A DNA stretch of 64,000 nucleotides from Aurifilum marmelostoma (lineage: Eukaryota > Ascomycota > Sordariomycetes > Diaporthales > Cryphonectriaceae). The notes beneath the pieces are model-generated. The model ran no database searches, was not told the origin of the DNA, and saw only the letters and a list, made by a program, of their open reading frames with translations. The position numbers and the translations under genes are program-made. The stretch spans positions 62,001 through 126,000 of the forward strand of contig JAMXSV010000029.1 of the NCBI GenBank assembly GCA_027559495.1, read 5' to 3'. Below are positions 45,801 to 57,882 of this stretch, piece by piece. Each line of letters starts with the position of its first letter. Within the stretch, counting starts at the first letter, position 1.

Positions 45801-48777
45801 CCAAAAGGTTGAACTATGTAGAGGGTGTGGGTCGGTCCCAAGGGGTCCAGACCTGTCATGGACCACCGTGCGCCTCCTGTCGCCCCGGGAAGCACGGGAC
45901 CACCACGGTTCTTGATTCGATAGAAAAGGTTGCGAGGTGTACCCCAGGTCCCGAAGAGAGAAGGAGGGGGGGGGGAGTATGGGACAAAAGAAAAGGAACA
46001 CGAGAAGATGGAGTGACGGACAGACAGACGGGGAAGGAGAGACTGATCAGTTAGTCATCATCATCTGAACCACTCGTGGCAGCCTTGCTTTTTCTATTCT
46101 TTCTCTCTCTCTCCCTCCCTCTCCACCCTTGTTCTTGTTTCTCCCTCCTTCATTTTCACCTTCTCCTTCCCCATTCTCCCTATGAGACTGAGCGCGTACC
46201 GTGTTATTCGGTCCTTCCCATCGTCGTCCCTCCTCGTCGTCGTCCTCTCCTCTCGCTTTGCCTTTCCGTCGTGACCGCCACTACTGCGGTACCTCATAAA
46301 GTCTACACCGACGTATTCCTCAGAACTACTTTCTGATTACAAAAGGTCAGTACAGTTACTCCGGGAAGCTCTTCTTGTCCTCTTCGCCCTTTCTCTCTCT
46401 CTCACTCTCTCACACACATACATGCACATGCCCATTTAAGCTTTCGATTATACCATACACCCCGTGAACAAACCCCCCCCTCCTTCTACTCTAGCTCCAA
46501 CGGCCGGGCCTGGGCTGGGTGGGCTGGGGCCTGGACTGCACTGTACCGCATCCGAGCCAACGCCCCCCCCCCATCCCTTCCCTCCAGCGGCGCCGGGATG
46601 GGGTTCCAGGCCCTTCGAATTGGCCGCCACACCTCAAACAAAAACAATCCAGAACTCACGGAAGTGACCAGAGAGACAGAGAGAGCAGAAGAGGGGGGGG
46701 GGGGAGGTAGAGTTTCGGTTGTGTACGTGTGTGTGCTGTCTGTGGGAGACTGAGAGGACGGAACCCACCTGTCCTCCATGGATCTATCTGGTTTGCGCAC
46801 ATATACTCCGTTCCTGCTATTGCTGTCCCTTTCATATATTAGATATATATTTTTTGCCCCTACTAGCAACCCCCCCCCCCGGGGGCCGACGTCGTCTGAT
46901 CTCTCTTGATGCTCCACTCCCGTGGGCTTTGCTTTTTCATCTTGGGAACCATTTCTCGGGGTTTGCTTATATTTCGTCACCTCTTGTCTTTCTATTGATT
47001 TTTCTCCCCCGTCCATTCTCCTTCTGTTCTCTTCTCCCTCACCTGATCTTCGCCTTTACGTTTCAGTTCACGAGCACTTTTCTTTTTCTCTCTTTCTCTT
47101 TAACCCCTTCAGTAACCCTTTCTAGATCCCAAGAAACCATCAGAAACGAGGCATCGCACCACCACCGCCACATTTTGCGCGCGCCGTCCTTTCCAAGCAA
47201 AGGTGTTCACTTGACATTCCTCCAACAAGAGGACGTTTGAAGTTCACACATATACGCACACGCACAGCCTTTCCGAGTTTCTACCCCTCCGACCTGACTA
47301 GGCATCTCAGACCTTCTACTGTATTCAACAGCAGGAGCAGCAGCAACGTCATCACCACCGCCAGACCAATAAAGACGACAACCACAAACGAGCCACATCT
47401 ACCCTCCAGCGCCACATACCAACGATAGCGATAAACACGACACAAAAAAGAAAAGAAAAAAAAGGAACAACACCACGAACCCAAAGTTTCCTTCTCACCC
47501 TAGTCGACATATGAGAGAATGCAGACAGGACCCCCACCCCCACCAGAAGCCTTCCCCAGCCCTTCACGACTCAGCATCCCAGTCCCCCGCCCTCAAAGTA
47601 ACGCGTTTATACGAACCCTTCGTCCGGCATCGACCCCTTCAAGGGGACCCTGATAGGGGGGGGGGCGACCGACCCTTCTTCTCACCGAGGAGAAAAAAAA
47701 AAGAAAAGACGTGTGTTCCAATCACGATAGCTCGTGTGTTGAATGGATCTCTCCAGTGGATCGCTTTCATACATCATCTTTTCTTCCTCCCTGCGTCTCT
47801 CTCTTCATAATCTATTGGTCGACTGTACCTGAGCAAGAAAGCCGACCTGGCCTTTGTGCTGTCATCTTCCTGACTATCCACGGCGCTGTGCAGGACAAGT
47901 GTCAAACAGTTGCCGCCTCCCCGTCCTCGACATGGCTGTTGACATTCAGCCCGCCCTGTAACACAAGGGTCAACACTGCGCCCCTTTCTCTTCCTCAAAT
48001 TGCCCCTGATAATAGATGGAGCCGGTGCATCACAAAAAGTTTTGATGCCATTGCACAAGATTCACCCAGTGTGCAGTTGTTGAGCAGGTGCGACATGTCT
48101 CATTGAGAGTTCTTGCTAGCTATCCTGACAGGATGTTTCCCTCTTCCCGAGCCATATCTTCTACACATAACCATGCCGGGAAAGGTGTCCTCCGCCTGCC
48201 AGTAAGACTCCGGAGGAGTCGGCAGGAAAACTCATTCGATGGGAGCAGTCTTCTTCCTGTCCTGCCCCGTCCGTTCTCCGTTCATTTCCCTCTTCTATCA
48301 AGATGCACCATGGCATGCGCACAGCGGTATCCAATTCCCAGGAAAGAGAGGGTGTATGTGTGTGAGAGAGAAGAGAGAGTTGAAGAAGATCGTTACGAAG
48401 GTTTGCAACGGAATTGCGCGACGCATCCCTCGAAGCTTTCCGGTCGAGGATCCGCTGGCGGGATGCTCCCCCCAAAACGCCACTCATCAAAGCTCAAAAT
48501 ATCCAAAACAAGCCGAGCCCTATGGAGGGGTAGCCCGGAGAAATCATGCGACCGGATCGTGTTTCTTATGTCGCCGCAAACCATAAAAAAAGGGCTAGGT
48601 ATTGAGAGAAGCCGGATAGACAGCAGCTATGGTGCTGCGTCTTCGGGCTGGTCAAGAAGCATGCGCACATGATGACAAACAGCGCACGAAAGAAAATAGG
48701 CATGAACTTTTCTCTTGATCGTTCTTGCTGACGGTATTCAGTTGGACGGGAACGGCCAGAGGGAAAACATGGCGGCT
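42829..48777. other. 6 kb without a recognisable protein gene
   Basis: Upstream of eIF2B epsilon and downstream of SKN7. No frame shows family similarity. From about 46080 to 47130 the + strand is strongly pyrimidine-rich, as in fungal leaders, followed by AC-rich sequence and a short ATG frame (47519-47653, listed separately). Many C and G homopolymers occur (for example 44086, 45968, 46563, 46693, 46871). A noncoding transcript or long leader is possible. Confidence 0.45.
47519..47653 (+). CDS. Possible 44-codon small ORF after CT-rich leader
   Basis: ATG 47519 opens a Pro/Ser/Arg-rich frame (MQTGPPPPPEAFPSPSRL then SIPVPRPQSNAF) ending at TGA 47651-47653, just before a run of ten G. The setting looks like a 5' leader: a pyrimidine-rich stretch, then AC-rich sequence. 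It could be the first exon of an unrecognised gene, an upstream ORF or chance. I found no continuation and no family. Confidence 0.2.
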   Translation: MQTGPPPPPEAFPSPSRLSIPVPRPQSNAFIRTLRPASTPSRGP

Positions 48778-51106
48778 TTATTGCCTATAACCAGGTCCGG
48801 TTACGGGCGTGTACATGCGCTGGCGCTTTCCGGGCGGCTCACCACCACCGCCGCCGCCGCCGCCGCCGCCACTCATATCTCCCGTCATCCGTGGAATCGG
48901 TGGGGTCCCCATCTGCGGCGTAAAGGATCCGCTGGGGGTCATGACCATCTGAGGACCGCTGACGCTCATGGTGGCAGACATGTACCCTCCATCCATGTTG
49001 GGAGATGTGTGCTGCGCCAGCTGTTGACCTGGCGAGTGCCATGAGTTGCTGGTAGCAGGAGAATTGATGGGTGTGGTCTCGAATTTCATGCTGGCGCCTG
49101 TGACTGGAGGAGGCACGTTATACGTCGGTGTTGAGACACCGATGCCCGTCATGGGGCCTCCATTAGGCTCGAGGTCCGCCGCGTTGGGATTCTTGAGCAT
49201 GTGACGGCAGTACTTCTTGACAACCTTGACCATTCCCTCTTTCGTGAAAGGCTTTGCTAATGTGTCATTCATTCCTGCAGATGAGTTAGTCTCATGGAAC
49301 CTCCGGAGGACCACAGGGGGGCAAGGAGAGGGATTGATCTTACCAAACTGGTAATAGTGGGCGATTTCTTCGGCTCGAATATTCGAAGTCATGGCAATGA
49401 TCGGCACAGTGGGCGAGACTGTCCTGATATATACCGTGGCCGAGACACCATCCATGTTGGGCATGATGATGTCCATGAAGATGACGTCGTATCGATCCGG
49501 CTCCGAATTTATCTTGTTGACGGCTTCCTCGCCATTTTGCTGCAGAAGATATTAGTGCCATTACCGTCGACCTGCCAGCTTCGAATCGAGAAACCTACCG
49601 CGAGTTCTACCGAACATTCAATCTGGTGCAGGAACTTGGAGCCAATCCTCGAACACGTTCTGTCATCCTCAACCAAAAGGATCCTGGGCTTCCTCTCTTC
49701 CCAGATGGATTCCTCCTTTCTCTTCTCACGGAGATTTACCTGAGTAGGCATCTCGGGGGGCGGACCCTGGGGCAAGGGGAATGGTAGGTTGTTGACATGA
49801 TCCGGATGGAAGGGGTCGATACCGACATTCGGTCCTGCAGGATACACGAGATGACGAGGATCGTCCATGAAGGGGGTTCCCAGCAGATGAGGTGGCAGGA
49901 CGGCGGAGTTGGGCTGGGAGAACATGATCGACGAGCTGGCAGCCGAATCCGGAGGCGAGTTTGCCTGATACGCAACAGATAGTCTCTGGAAGGCGCGGTC
50001 CGCGGGTGCGTCGGGCTCGATGGCGTTGAGCAGGTCCCGTGCCCGGCGAAGCTCGATGGAGGGCTCGTCGTTGCCGTCTGGGAGCACGCCCAGGGCACCG
50101 TTGTGGAAGTTGGAGGACTGGCCCGAGTGCCCTGAGTGCGCCGAGTGCCGGCTGTTCCGCCTATGCTCGTCGAGGTTGTTCAAGTGTGTGAGCAGCTCGG
50201 TGTTGACCTGGGTCGTGATCTTCACATTCTTCTGCAGGGCAACGAGCTCCTCCACCAGGATCTTATTGCTGCTGGTGAGCTGGCCTACGTGCTCCTGGAG
50301 CTGCTGGACCTGGTGCTGTGTCGCGTTGAGCTGCTCGGTCAGGAGCGCCAGCTGGTTCGCCTGGTACACATCCTCGGCAGGCTGTGCCTTCCTAGGCGCA
50401 GGCGCCTTGCGACGGATATTGTCCAGGTTTCGCTTGTTGTGGATTGTGAAATCGGGATGCTTGAACTCCCAGGCCTGCGACGATGGTGGTGAGATGCTAA
50501 ATCCACAGAGGTCATGATCCGGAACGACGCGCTACTAACATTGGGACCATATGGGGACTGGCCATTCTCCTCGTTCTGTCTGACTTTGTGGAAGTCATAT
50601 TTATTCAACTGGCGGACAAAGCTGGCGAAATTGCTGTGCTTGAAGTGCTTCGGCAGGATGTCGTTGGTGAACTGGTTGTTCTGTGCTCGGAGACGTTGAT
50701 CAGCACAGATTCCTTCCCGATCCTGCTCTCCCGTGGCCAGGAGGCTAACAGCAAGAAGACAGTTTGCTGAGCATCCAGGGACTCACCTCGAGCACGACGA
50801 AGCTGTCGCCACCATCCCCCCATCGGACAATAGATGCATACTGGGGATCCTCTAACATCCTAATTACCCGATGATTAGTATGCGCCGGCGGTTGCATGGA
50901 GGCGGACAAAGATAGGCAGAGCATACTTGTAGAGCTTGCGAACCTGTTGACCGTCGCGCTGTCAGTACTGAGGTTCCACTCGAAAAGAGAGCCGGAAGAG
51001 AAGAATGAGAAGAGAAAAAAACAATCAAGCACCATCAAGCTGCCGATCCGCAGGACAGACGTACAAAATCGCTGGAATTGCTGCCTCCTCCACTGGGCGC
51101 AGCCAT
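48778..51106 (-). CDS. SKN7: Skn7/Prr1 response regulator with HSF-type DNA-binding domain
   Basis: Nuclear transcription factor for oxidative and osmotic stress, phosphorylated by a histidine phosphorelay. Seven exons: 51065-51106, 50927-50943 (only 17 nt), 50787-50859, 50540-50680, 49599-50474, 49344-49539 and 48778-49274, giving 613 residues. Residues 12-90 form the HSF DNA-binding domain (SDFVRKLYKMLEDPQYASI, SNFASFVRQLNKYDFHKV). A coiled coil follows at about 125-210. The receiver begins near 353 and shows the acidic pocket VEDD (359-362), phosphoacceptor Asp406 in FMDIIMPNMDG and Lys456 in LAKPF. The tail is Gly-rich (ten Gly in a row) with a basic GKRQR patch. ATG 51106 starts the usual N-terminus (MAAPSGGGSNSSDF). 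Confidence 0.95.
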
Positions 51107-52284
51107 ATCGCCCTCTGGCGGCATGGCAGAGCCGCCTGTCGTCTTTCCTACGATATGTGACTAGACGTCCAACGCCCCGTCGTGCAATGACTTGCGCTAC
51201 TGTCAGGACGATGGGGTTTGACCGCACCGCAGCCAGACCGACTGGAATTGTCGCGGTGCGTGTTCCGACAGCGTGATTATTCTTGATGCCTTTGTAACCC
51301 TCCCAGAGATACCATGCGCTTGGACCTGTGAGCCTGTTGCGCTTTCCGAGTGTTGACTGTAGGGAAACTTTTTTTAAAGGGGGGGGGGGGGATAGGCGCA
51401 GAGTCAGGCTGGCCTGGGAGAGGGTCGTATCGTATCGGTCGCGGTTCAAAACTCGGAATCGCCCACTACGTAATGGGTCAGGCTGTTGTCGCGATCGATG
51501 TTGGAGGTTGGCGATGTCGAGAATAGCCCTTGTGAAGGACGTACTGGTTGGGGGAGAATGAGGAGAGAAGGGGAGGCTGTCAGAACCACGAGCAATGGCA
51601 ATAAATTAGACCGAGATGCGATCGACAGAGAGAGATTTTGACAGATATTGTTGATTCGGGGAGGGACTTGAAGATTGGTGGGCGGCGGCGGGCGGGCGGG
51701 CGAGCGATCTTGGCGGTGGTGGTGCTGGATTAGTCGAGGGTAGCCAGCCGTGGGTTACTCGTGAGTAGCCTTTAGTTTTAGTCTGGAGGGTCAAGTACCG
51801 TAGCGCAAGGTTCAAAAAAGCCCGTGGTAGGGACGTCCTGGTCTTCTGCTACTAGCTGGAATGCGGTTTCGTTCGTAGGTAGGGCGGAGAGGGCAGGCAA
51901 GTTAGATTCTTGTCCAGGTTCGGGGCAGGCCCTGTCTGGTAATTCTGCAGCCCGGAGCCCACTCTTCCAGGTTCACAAGAGTAGCCAGCCTGTCTGCTTC
52001 TGTTCCTGTCTGCCTGTGTTGTCCGTGTTTGTCTGGCTAGCTGGCTGGCTGGCTGGACACAGGATGAGGAATTCTCGAGAGCCAATTTGCCGGACGAGCA
52101 GGGGGTGGGTGGTGGTGGTGGGTGTGCGTAGAGGAGCCGAGTGCGAGGCGAGCCAGAGTCGATCGGGACGGAAGTAGGGGACTTCCCAAGAGAAAAGACG
52201 GAGACGGCAGGACGGGGATGCCACCACCAGACTGACAGGGACAGACGTTGACGTCCGTGGCTGGAGGAAATTCTGGATGTGGAA

Positions 52285-52316
52285 GCAGCAGCAGCAGTAG
52301 CAGCAGTAGCAGTAGA
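52285..52316. repeat. (AGC/AGT)n trinucleotide repeat
   Basis: Imperfect AGC and AGT units, about ten in all, upstream of SKN7. Confidence 0.85.
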
Positions 52317-52340
52317 GGGGGGATTCCCAGTTAGGAGGCC

Positions 52341-52371
52341 TGGTGGTGGTGGTGGTGGTGATGGTGGTGGT
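52341..52371. repeat. (TGG)n trinucleotide repeat
   Basis: About ten TGG units with one GAT interruption, upstream of SKN7. On the minus strand this reads as a CCA repeat. Confidence 0.85.
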
Positions 52372-55300
52372 CGTGGAGGTGGTCCTCGGGAGGGTGGGAG
52401 AGGCGTCGTCCGTGTGCGTACGGAGTGAGTACTGTCAATTGTCACTGTCACGGACACTGTCGAGGGAGAAGGACGAGGAGAAGTCAAGGATCAGTTCGAG
52501 AGGACGAGAGGGAAAGAGAGAGGCCGAGGGCAACAAGAGATCCCCAAGGGCCCTTTCCCAGAAAACCCAAAAACCAGGTCCAATCCAATCCCAAAGCAGT
52601 CATGGTGGACGATCTGACCTGGGGCTGTCCCTCTCGTCCTCCTTCCCTCCTTCCTGTCCATTGACCTCATCTTGGTTGCCGTGCTCTGCTGGGCCACGCT
52701 GGGCTGGGGGCCCTGTTGGGCTTGGGATTTTGGCCACTGCTCTGGTACAGGTACCCAGCCAGGCAAGTTACGTACATAGTGGTACATGCACAGTTACAGA
52801 ACCACCACACGTTATTGCGCACGGAGAGCGAGGAACAGGCAGAAATGGGCAAGATCCGAGGACGATCTTCACCGTGCATTTGCTAAAAAGCCAGACTGGC
52901 AACCAAGCGAGGATCCTCTCCTCTTTTTTTTCTTCTTCTTTTTACGTTCTTCCCCTCTTCTCTCCTCGTTTTAAGTTTTGTGATCGTCTATCTGCTCTTG
53001 ATTTGTTGTTTCATAGTATTGTGGCGCATCCTGTCAAGCCCAAGAAGCTTAAGCACACACTGTCTCGATAGTGCCCACCCGGGTCATCATCAGCAGAACG
53101 GGGGGGTCTGGGGGGGCCCGCCTTGGATGGAGTGTGTGTGTGCTGTAATGGCGCGTACTACGTGGGGAAAGCCCTGCAGGCTTGGCATACGCAGTTGCAG
53201 CAGGAGCCAGCTGGGAGGTGAACAGGGCTGGGCAGGGGGAGAACAGTGAAAGGGCCCCGGGAGGGGGGGTTCGACTTTCAGGTGGCAAGGTGCCAGGGTG
53301 TCAGAAAGCCCAGGGCATCTCAAGGGTATCAGAGCGACTGCTGGCCACTAGGCACGGTAGTAGTAAGGTGCTGTCTGTGGGTGGGTGGGCGTGGTGGGGT
53401 ACTCCAGTGCCCCGGTGCCCCAGCGCCTCAGCACCGATTTCCTAGCGGAAAAGACGGGTGTATCTTTGTACCTCACCGAGGTAGGCCAGTACATGATGAC
53501 CTGTGCCCGAGATTATCCCTCCGTACTAATTGACAACAAATAAAAAGAGAGAGATAGGAAAAGGTTTGTCAAGAATCGTCCCATTCTTGAAATTATCTCG
53601 TACATTCATATTATATACACACTATAATATTATTGTTGTTTCTACCTGCCCCGAGGGTGCTGGTGTAAGCTTCCAACGGTCTGCTTGAAACTTTCTTGAC
53701 CTCTCTTCCCTTCTTACCTGCCCTTTGGGGGAAATTAGGTGTGCGGCGATCTTCTCTCTACTCGTCACTAAGACTGACTCTCCTTTCGAAGACATTGATG
53801 ATGAGTGAGGGAACGGAAAAGACTGTGAGAGGGCAGTGGGGTCGGACTTGGCTCTGATGAAGGATCTTGTTTCCGGTCCAATTCCCCTCTTTGGGTCGAA
53901 ATCGATGGCGATCCTCACGTCCCCCCCCCATCTCCCTCCGTCTGATTTCCTTTCTTTCCTCTTGTACCCATTCTGCTCCTCACACATTTTTTTTTCTCTT
54001 TTTTTTCCTCTTTTTTTTCCTCCTTTTCTTTTGGGTTGCGCTTTTCGTCCCTCCAACCTCAGATGTCCCCGTACCGTGTGTCTCTAGCCCAGGGATACTA
54101 TGTCCACCAGCTGCAACCTGTCTGAACCATCACGCGCCCATCCAAGGTTTTTGGCGCCCGCATATCGATGGATCGATCGTCGCAGCTCTTGTCCTGTCCT
54201 GTCCTGTCATGCTCTGCCGCCTCTATCCGACGGGTCTTGGTTCCTCAGGTCTCACCAGAACCCTGACAAGCGTGCACAAGGTCCTCGTTTCTGAGACATG
54301 ACACACCAGAGAGACAATACAAGGGAGTCGAGGGGATCCGCAGTCTGGTCATCCAACGTATTTCCACATTGTCAATCCCTGTCGGGTTACTGCATTGGGA
54401 CTTCACGATGTGCACATGTCAGAAGGCTTACATACTACTCTTCTCCTTTCCTCTCGGCGGATACTCCGAGACAAGTGCTCCAGTCCCTGTCAGTCTTCCC
54501 CTTTCCTCTTAGGTCCTCTTGACGCCATCTTGGTTCGATCACTCCTCATCAGGACCCAGCCGGCACCTGTCAAGCAGCCTCTGAATAGGACCGAAGCAGG
54601 TCGGAGAAGGCGAACGGAACAGCAAGTCGCCGGGGACTAGGCGGGTGGACTCGTCTTGGAGGGCCACGACTACCCATGACATAAGCCAACCCACAAATAC
54701 CTGAGACCTGGCAGGTTGAAGCTGGTCTTGTCACGATGAACAGGCCATGCCCCCGTTCCCACTGCGGCCCCATAAAATGCATTATCTCTCGACCCTCGAA
54801 CGCTACTACTATGTGATCCTGCTGAAAGATTCTGTCCTGGCTGAGCTCCCCCGCGTTTGCCCCCCCCCCCCTTTCCCTTCTCTGTCACTCTGTTCTATCT
54901 TCCCCTCCCCATCCTCTTTTCCTCTTCATCCTCCTTCTCCTCCTGTTCTCGACTCCCGGTCGGTCTAGACCATTCGACCCAGGAGAGAGGGTCCTGAAGC
55001 TGCAACCTTGGTTCCAAGCTTATCGACTTCGCCGACCAGGCCGCTGAGGATCCCAGTGAGGCGGTCCCCGGATGACGGGCATGAGCTACGGGTCCGGGGA
55101 GATCTAATGAGATGCTATCCCATGTGCTCATGTGCCATCGGACGACGGGTCGGGACCAGCCGATACGAACACGATCAGGGAGAAAAAAAGACCACAAAAA
55201 AAAAAAAAAGGAAGAGGTAAAAGAGCTCAGAGAACCAAAATTCCCTCCCCAGCGGACGCTCATTCAAATGAGAAAAGAACAAGGACATGCCCAGCACGAG

Positions 55301-57680
55301 CCTCAGCCATAATCAGCCTGGGCTAGAGCCAGATGAGAGAGAAGACGGAGGGGGAGGGGGCCCCCTAAGATTCAGCTCTGCTACGGGAGAAGCTCATTTC
55401 CCCTTCTGGGCGACTATCTTGATTTCTTTTATCTATATAAATCTTAAAAAATGGAAAAGGTAAGAAAAAAGAGAGAGAAAAAAGTCCAGCCAGGGGTCGC
55501 ATATCCCAATCGTCGTGGCGGCGCCCCCCCCCCCCCTTTTCGTCTTCTTTGTACTGGATGCGGCGAGTACAAACTTTTTCTTTTTTCTTTTTCCTCTTTC
55601 CCCTTTCCTTCCCGTCATCTTTTTTGGTTTTCCCACCAACCTTTCTGTTTTGGGACTCGCGACGAGAGACCGCGTCGCCGAACCATGTCAACCACGCAGC
55701 ACCCAGCCAGCTTGAACCCAAAAGCAGCCCCCAGGCACGGGCGACGAGCGCTTGAGCGGAGCAAAAAAAGGGTTGTTTCAGCCAGGTCCCTCCTTTTCTG
55801 TGCGCATCCCCCATGGGCGAGAGGCTACAACTTCTGCTTTGAGCTAAGCATCCCACGCGATTGGTGACCGGCGATTAGCCGGCCGCAAGTACAGCGGAAG
55901 CCCTTACCGCTGAGTAGGTCGTGAGAGTTGTCAATAGTTGGGGTTCATCCTCAGAGACATACATATTATTGGCCCATTGTGTTGCTATGAGTGTTGGGAG
56001 GAGGGAGGACCTTTCCACGGATCGCGATCCAACACCTCACATGGTAGGACAGCCCGGCACCTGACCCGGCTACTGAACCGTCGAGGGGCGAGGTCGCGTG
56101 GCGACACCATTGGCTTATAGAAAGTGCATTGCTCGACTTCTTGTCTCAAGATACAAGACATGTCGCCGGGGGGAAACGTTTTCCTCGAGACTGTGGTCTG
56201 ACTGGCTGGCAAAGACTGGCGGCTCTCTCGTCTCCAGGCACAGGGTCTCACTGCTGAGGAGGGAGGGAGGGACGATGTCATCTTGGTTGTTCCCATGGCC
56301 ACTGCGGAACGGCCCCTACGTGCGCTGGTCTCAATCAGGTGCCGGATATCCCGAAACATTGAAGGCGCAGTGCCACGATTCCAGTCTGCCGGGCCGCGTC
56401 CCTATGCGCCGAACGACTCACGGTTGACTTTCCTTTTTTTTTTTTTTTCTCTCCTCCCCCCCTTTCTTCTTTGCTACGTTTGGATCGACATCAAGTCTTT
56501 TGTAAGGGGCTTACAATGTGACAAATAAGAAATGTAAATGCCATGGAAAAACCTTGACCTATCGGCTACGAGGGAAGAAATTAGAGCATGGTGTTTTTTG
56601 GACTCTTTTTTTCTCTTCCGTTTTTCCCTCTGCGTCGGCAGGTCATAGATACCGTAGTACCACCGCCGTGATCCCGAGTCGTGCCCGGATACCTTCCTCC
56701 GCATGCCTCTGTCTGCATTATATGTTTCTTCCCCCCCAACGTACCCTTTGGTCTGCCTCCTGTGGACCCCCTATGTAGCACCTGTATGTTGTAAAGCTTT
56801 CTCTCTCTCTCTCTAAGAATACAATGTCAAAGATCTCCCTCGAACCTCTGGATCGATGCAGCCACGTGTGATCGATCTCCTCACCCTCCTACTCGGACTT
56901 GCCACCCCCCCCCCCCCCGATCGCGCTATACAACCAGTCTTGCCCACGATCACGAGCTGCGGCCCCTCCCGCTCCGCCAAATCTCCGACCAAGCCCTTGC
57001 CGGCTTGGAAATAAATTCTCTCTCGTGTCTAGTCCCTCCTCCTACTGTACCCAGTCCCTAAATCCCGCGCAGGCACGCATATGCATGTCGCAAGCACGCG
57101 TGTCCCGCCAAGCAGTCGGGTCGGAGGCGCCGCTGATATTCTGTGTCGAGTTAGGGTCTGGGGGAGGGGGGAATTTTGTAATTTTATATACTATGTAAAG
57201 AGGGGGGAGGGGGGCGGGGCGGCGAGTAGTGGCAAAAATAAGCCGTGTCTTTAGAGGCGAGCAAGGGGGATTTTTTTTTTCTCTTCTTTACGTGACGTGC
57301 ACGGGTGTAGGTAGGGCTACTTCCTAGATATCTGAGGACGGGGTTGGCGCGGGTTGCGCTCGGCCGTCGCCGCCTCCACCTTGTAAACGACGCGGTTTTG
57401 GCCCTACTTGCCATGTCGTCGTAGCTTGTGTCCGACACCTTACTAGCTCTGATCTTAGTTGTATTGTTGGGGAAGTGAGAGTGTTTTTTTGGAATGAATG
57501 AGAGTGGGCTGTTATAGTATAAGTGGATGATTCATTTCCACAGGCTTCATTCAGTAAGTACCGCAAGTCTACAGGACTCCCTCAAGACGGCATGAAGAGG
57601 AGAGAGATAAAAAAGACGTATATAAAAGTAAAACAAACAAAAAAACATCCCACTGACAGAACCCAAAATATCCAGAAGAA

Positions 57681-57704
57681 AAAGAAAAATTTAGCAAAAG
57701 AAAA
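57681..57704 (-). terminator. RNA polymerase III T-run terminators
   Basis: On the minus strand, starting eight bases after the tRNA 3' end, there are two TTTT runs and then a TTTTT run, the usual Pol III stop signal. They support transcription of the tRNA gene as a Pol III unit. Confidence 0.65.
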
Positions 57705-57757
57705 CAACTATTGCTGGCAGTGCGGTTCGAACGCACGCATCCTTTCGGATAGCAGAG

Positions 57758-57788
57758 TTTATAAAGTTAGGTTCTCAACAAACCGACT
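57758..57788 (-). other. Canonical tRNA intron, one base 3' of the anticodon
   Basis: 31 nt after position 37, the universal eukaryotic place cut by the tRNA splicing endonuclease. The border could slide by one or two bases. Confidence 0.75.
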
Positions 57789-57811
57789 CTTAAATCTGCC
57801 GCCTTAGACCA

Positions 57812-57882
57812 CTGCGTGTTTGCGTTAGCGCCTGTTTGGTTTTTTTCTCGCGCGTGCGGGAAAATTCGAACGTCAAACGTAC
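57812..57882 (-). other. GT-AG insert in tRNA D-loop resembling a spliceosomal intron
   Basis: 71 nt between GCCGAG and TGGTCTAAGG of the tRNA. It begins GTACGT, has GCTAAC with the branch A 13 nt before the end, and finishes in CACGCAG. Size and signals equal those of the mRNA introns of this window. Its removal rebuilds the D-arm exactly (GAGTGGTCTAAGGC). Confidence 0.7.

Larger units (their letters stand above)
51107..57711. other. 6.6 kb gene-poor region upstream of SKN7
   Basis: No protein gene is recognised. The part next to SKN7 has trinucleotide repeats (52285-52316 and 52341-52371), a GGCT/TGGC repeat (52040-52055), a GTCCT repeat (54189-54208) and many homopolymers (51381, 54860, 55526, 56431, 56905). 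Low-complexity frames (Lys/Arg- or Pro-rich) were judged non-coding. It likely serves as a long promoter and leader. Confidence 0.5.

Noticed and set aside
47519..47653. First exon of a transcription-factor gene
   Set aside because: Suggested by the leader-like context, but no downstream exon could be found before SKN7, so it is kept only as a low-confidence small ORF.
48088..48672. 194-codon rightward frame beyond the SKN7 stop
   Set aside because: No similarity, biased composition, lies in the SKN7 3' flank.
53622..54056. 144-codon leftward Lys-rich frame
   Set aside because: Composition bias of a CT-rich tract; no domain and no splice context.
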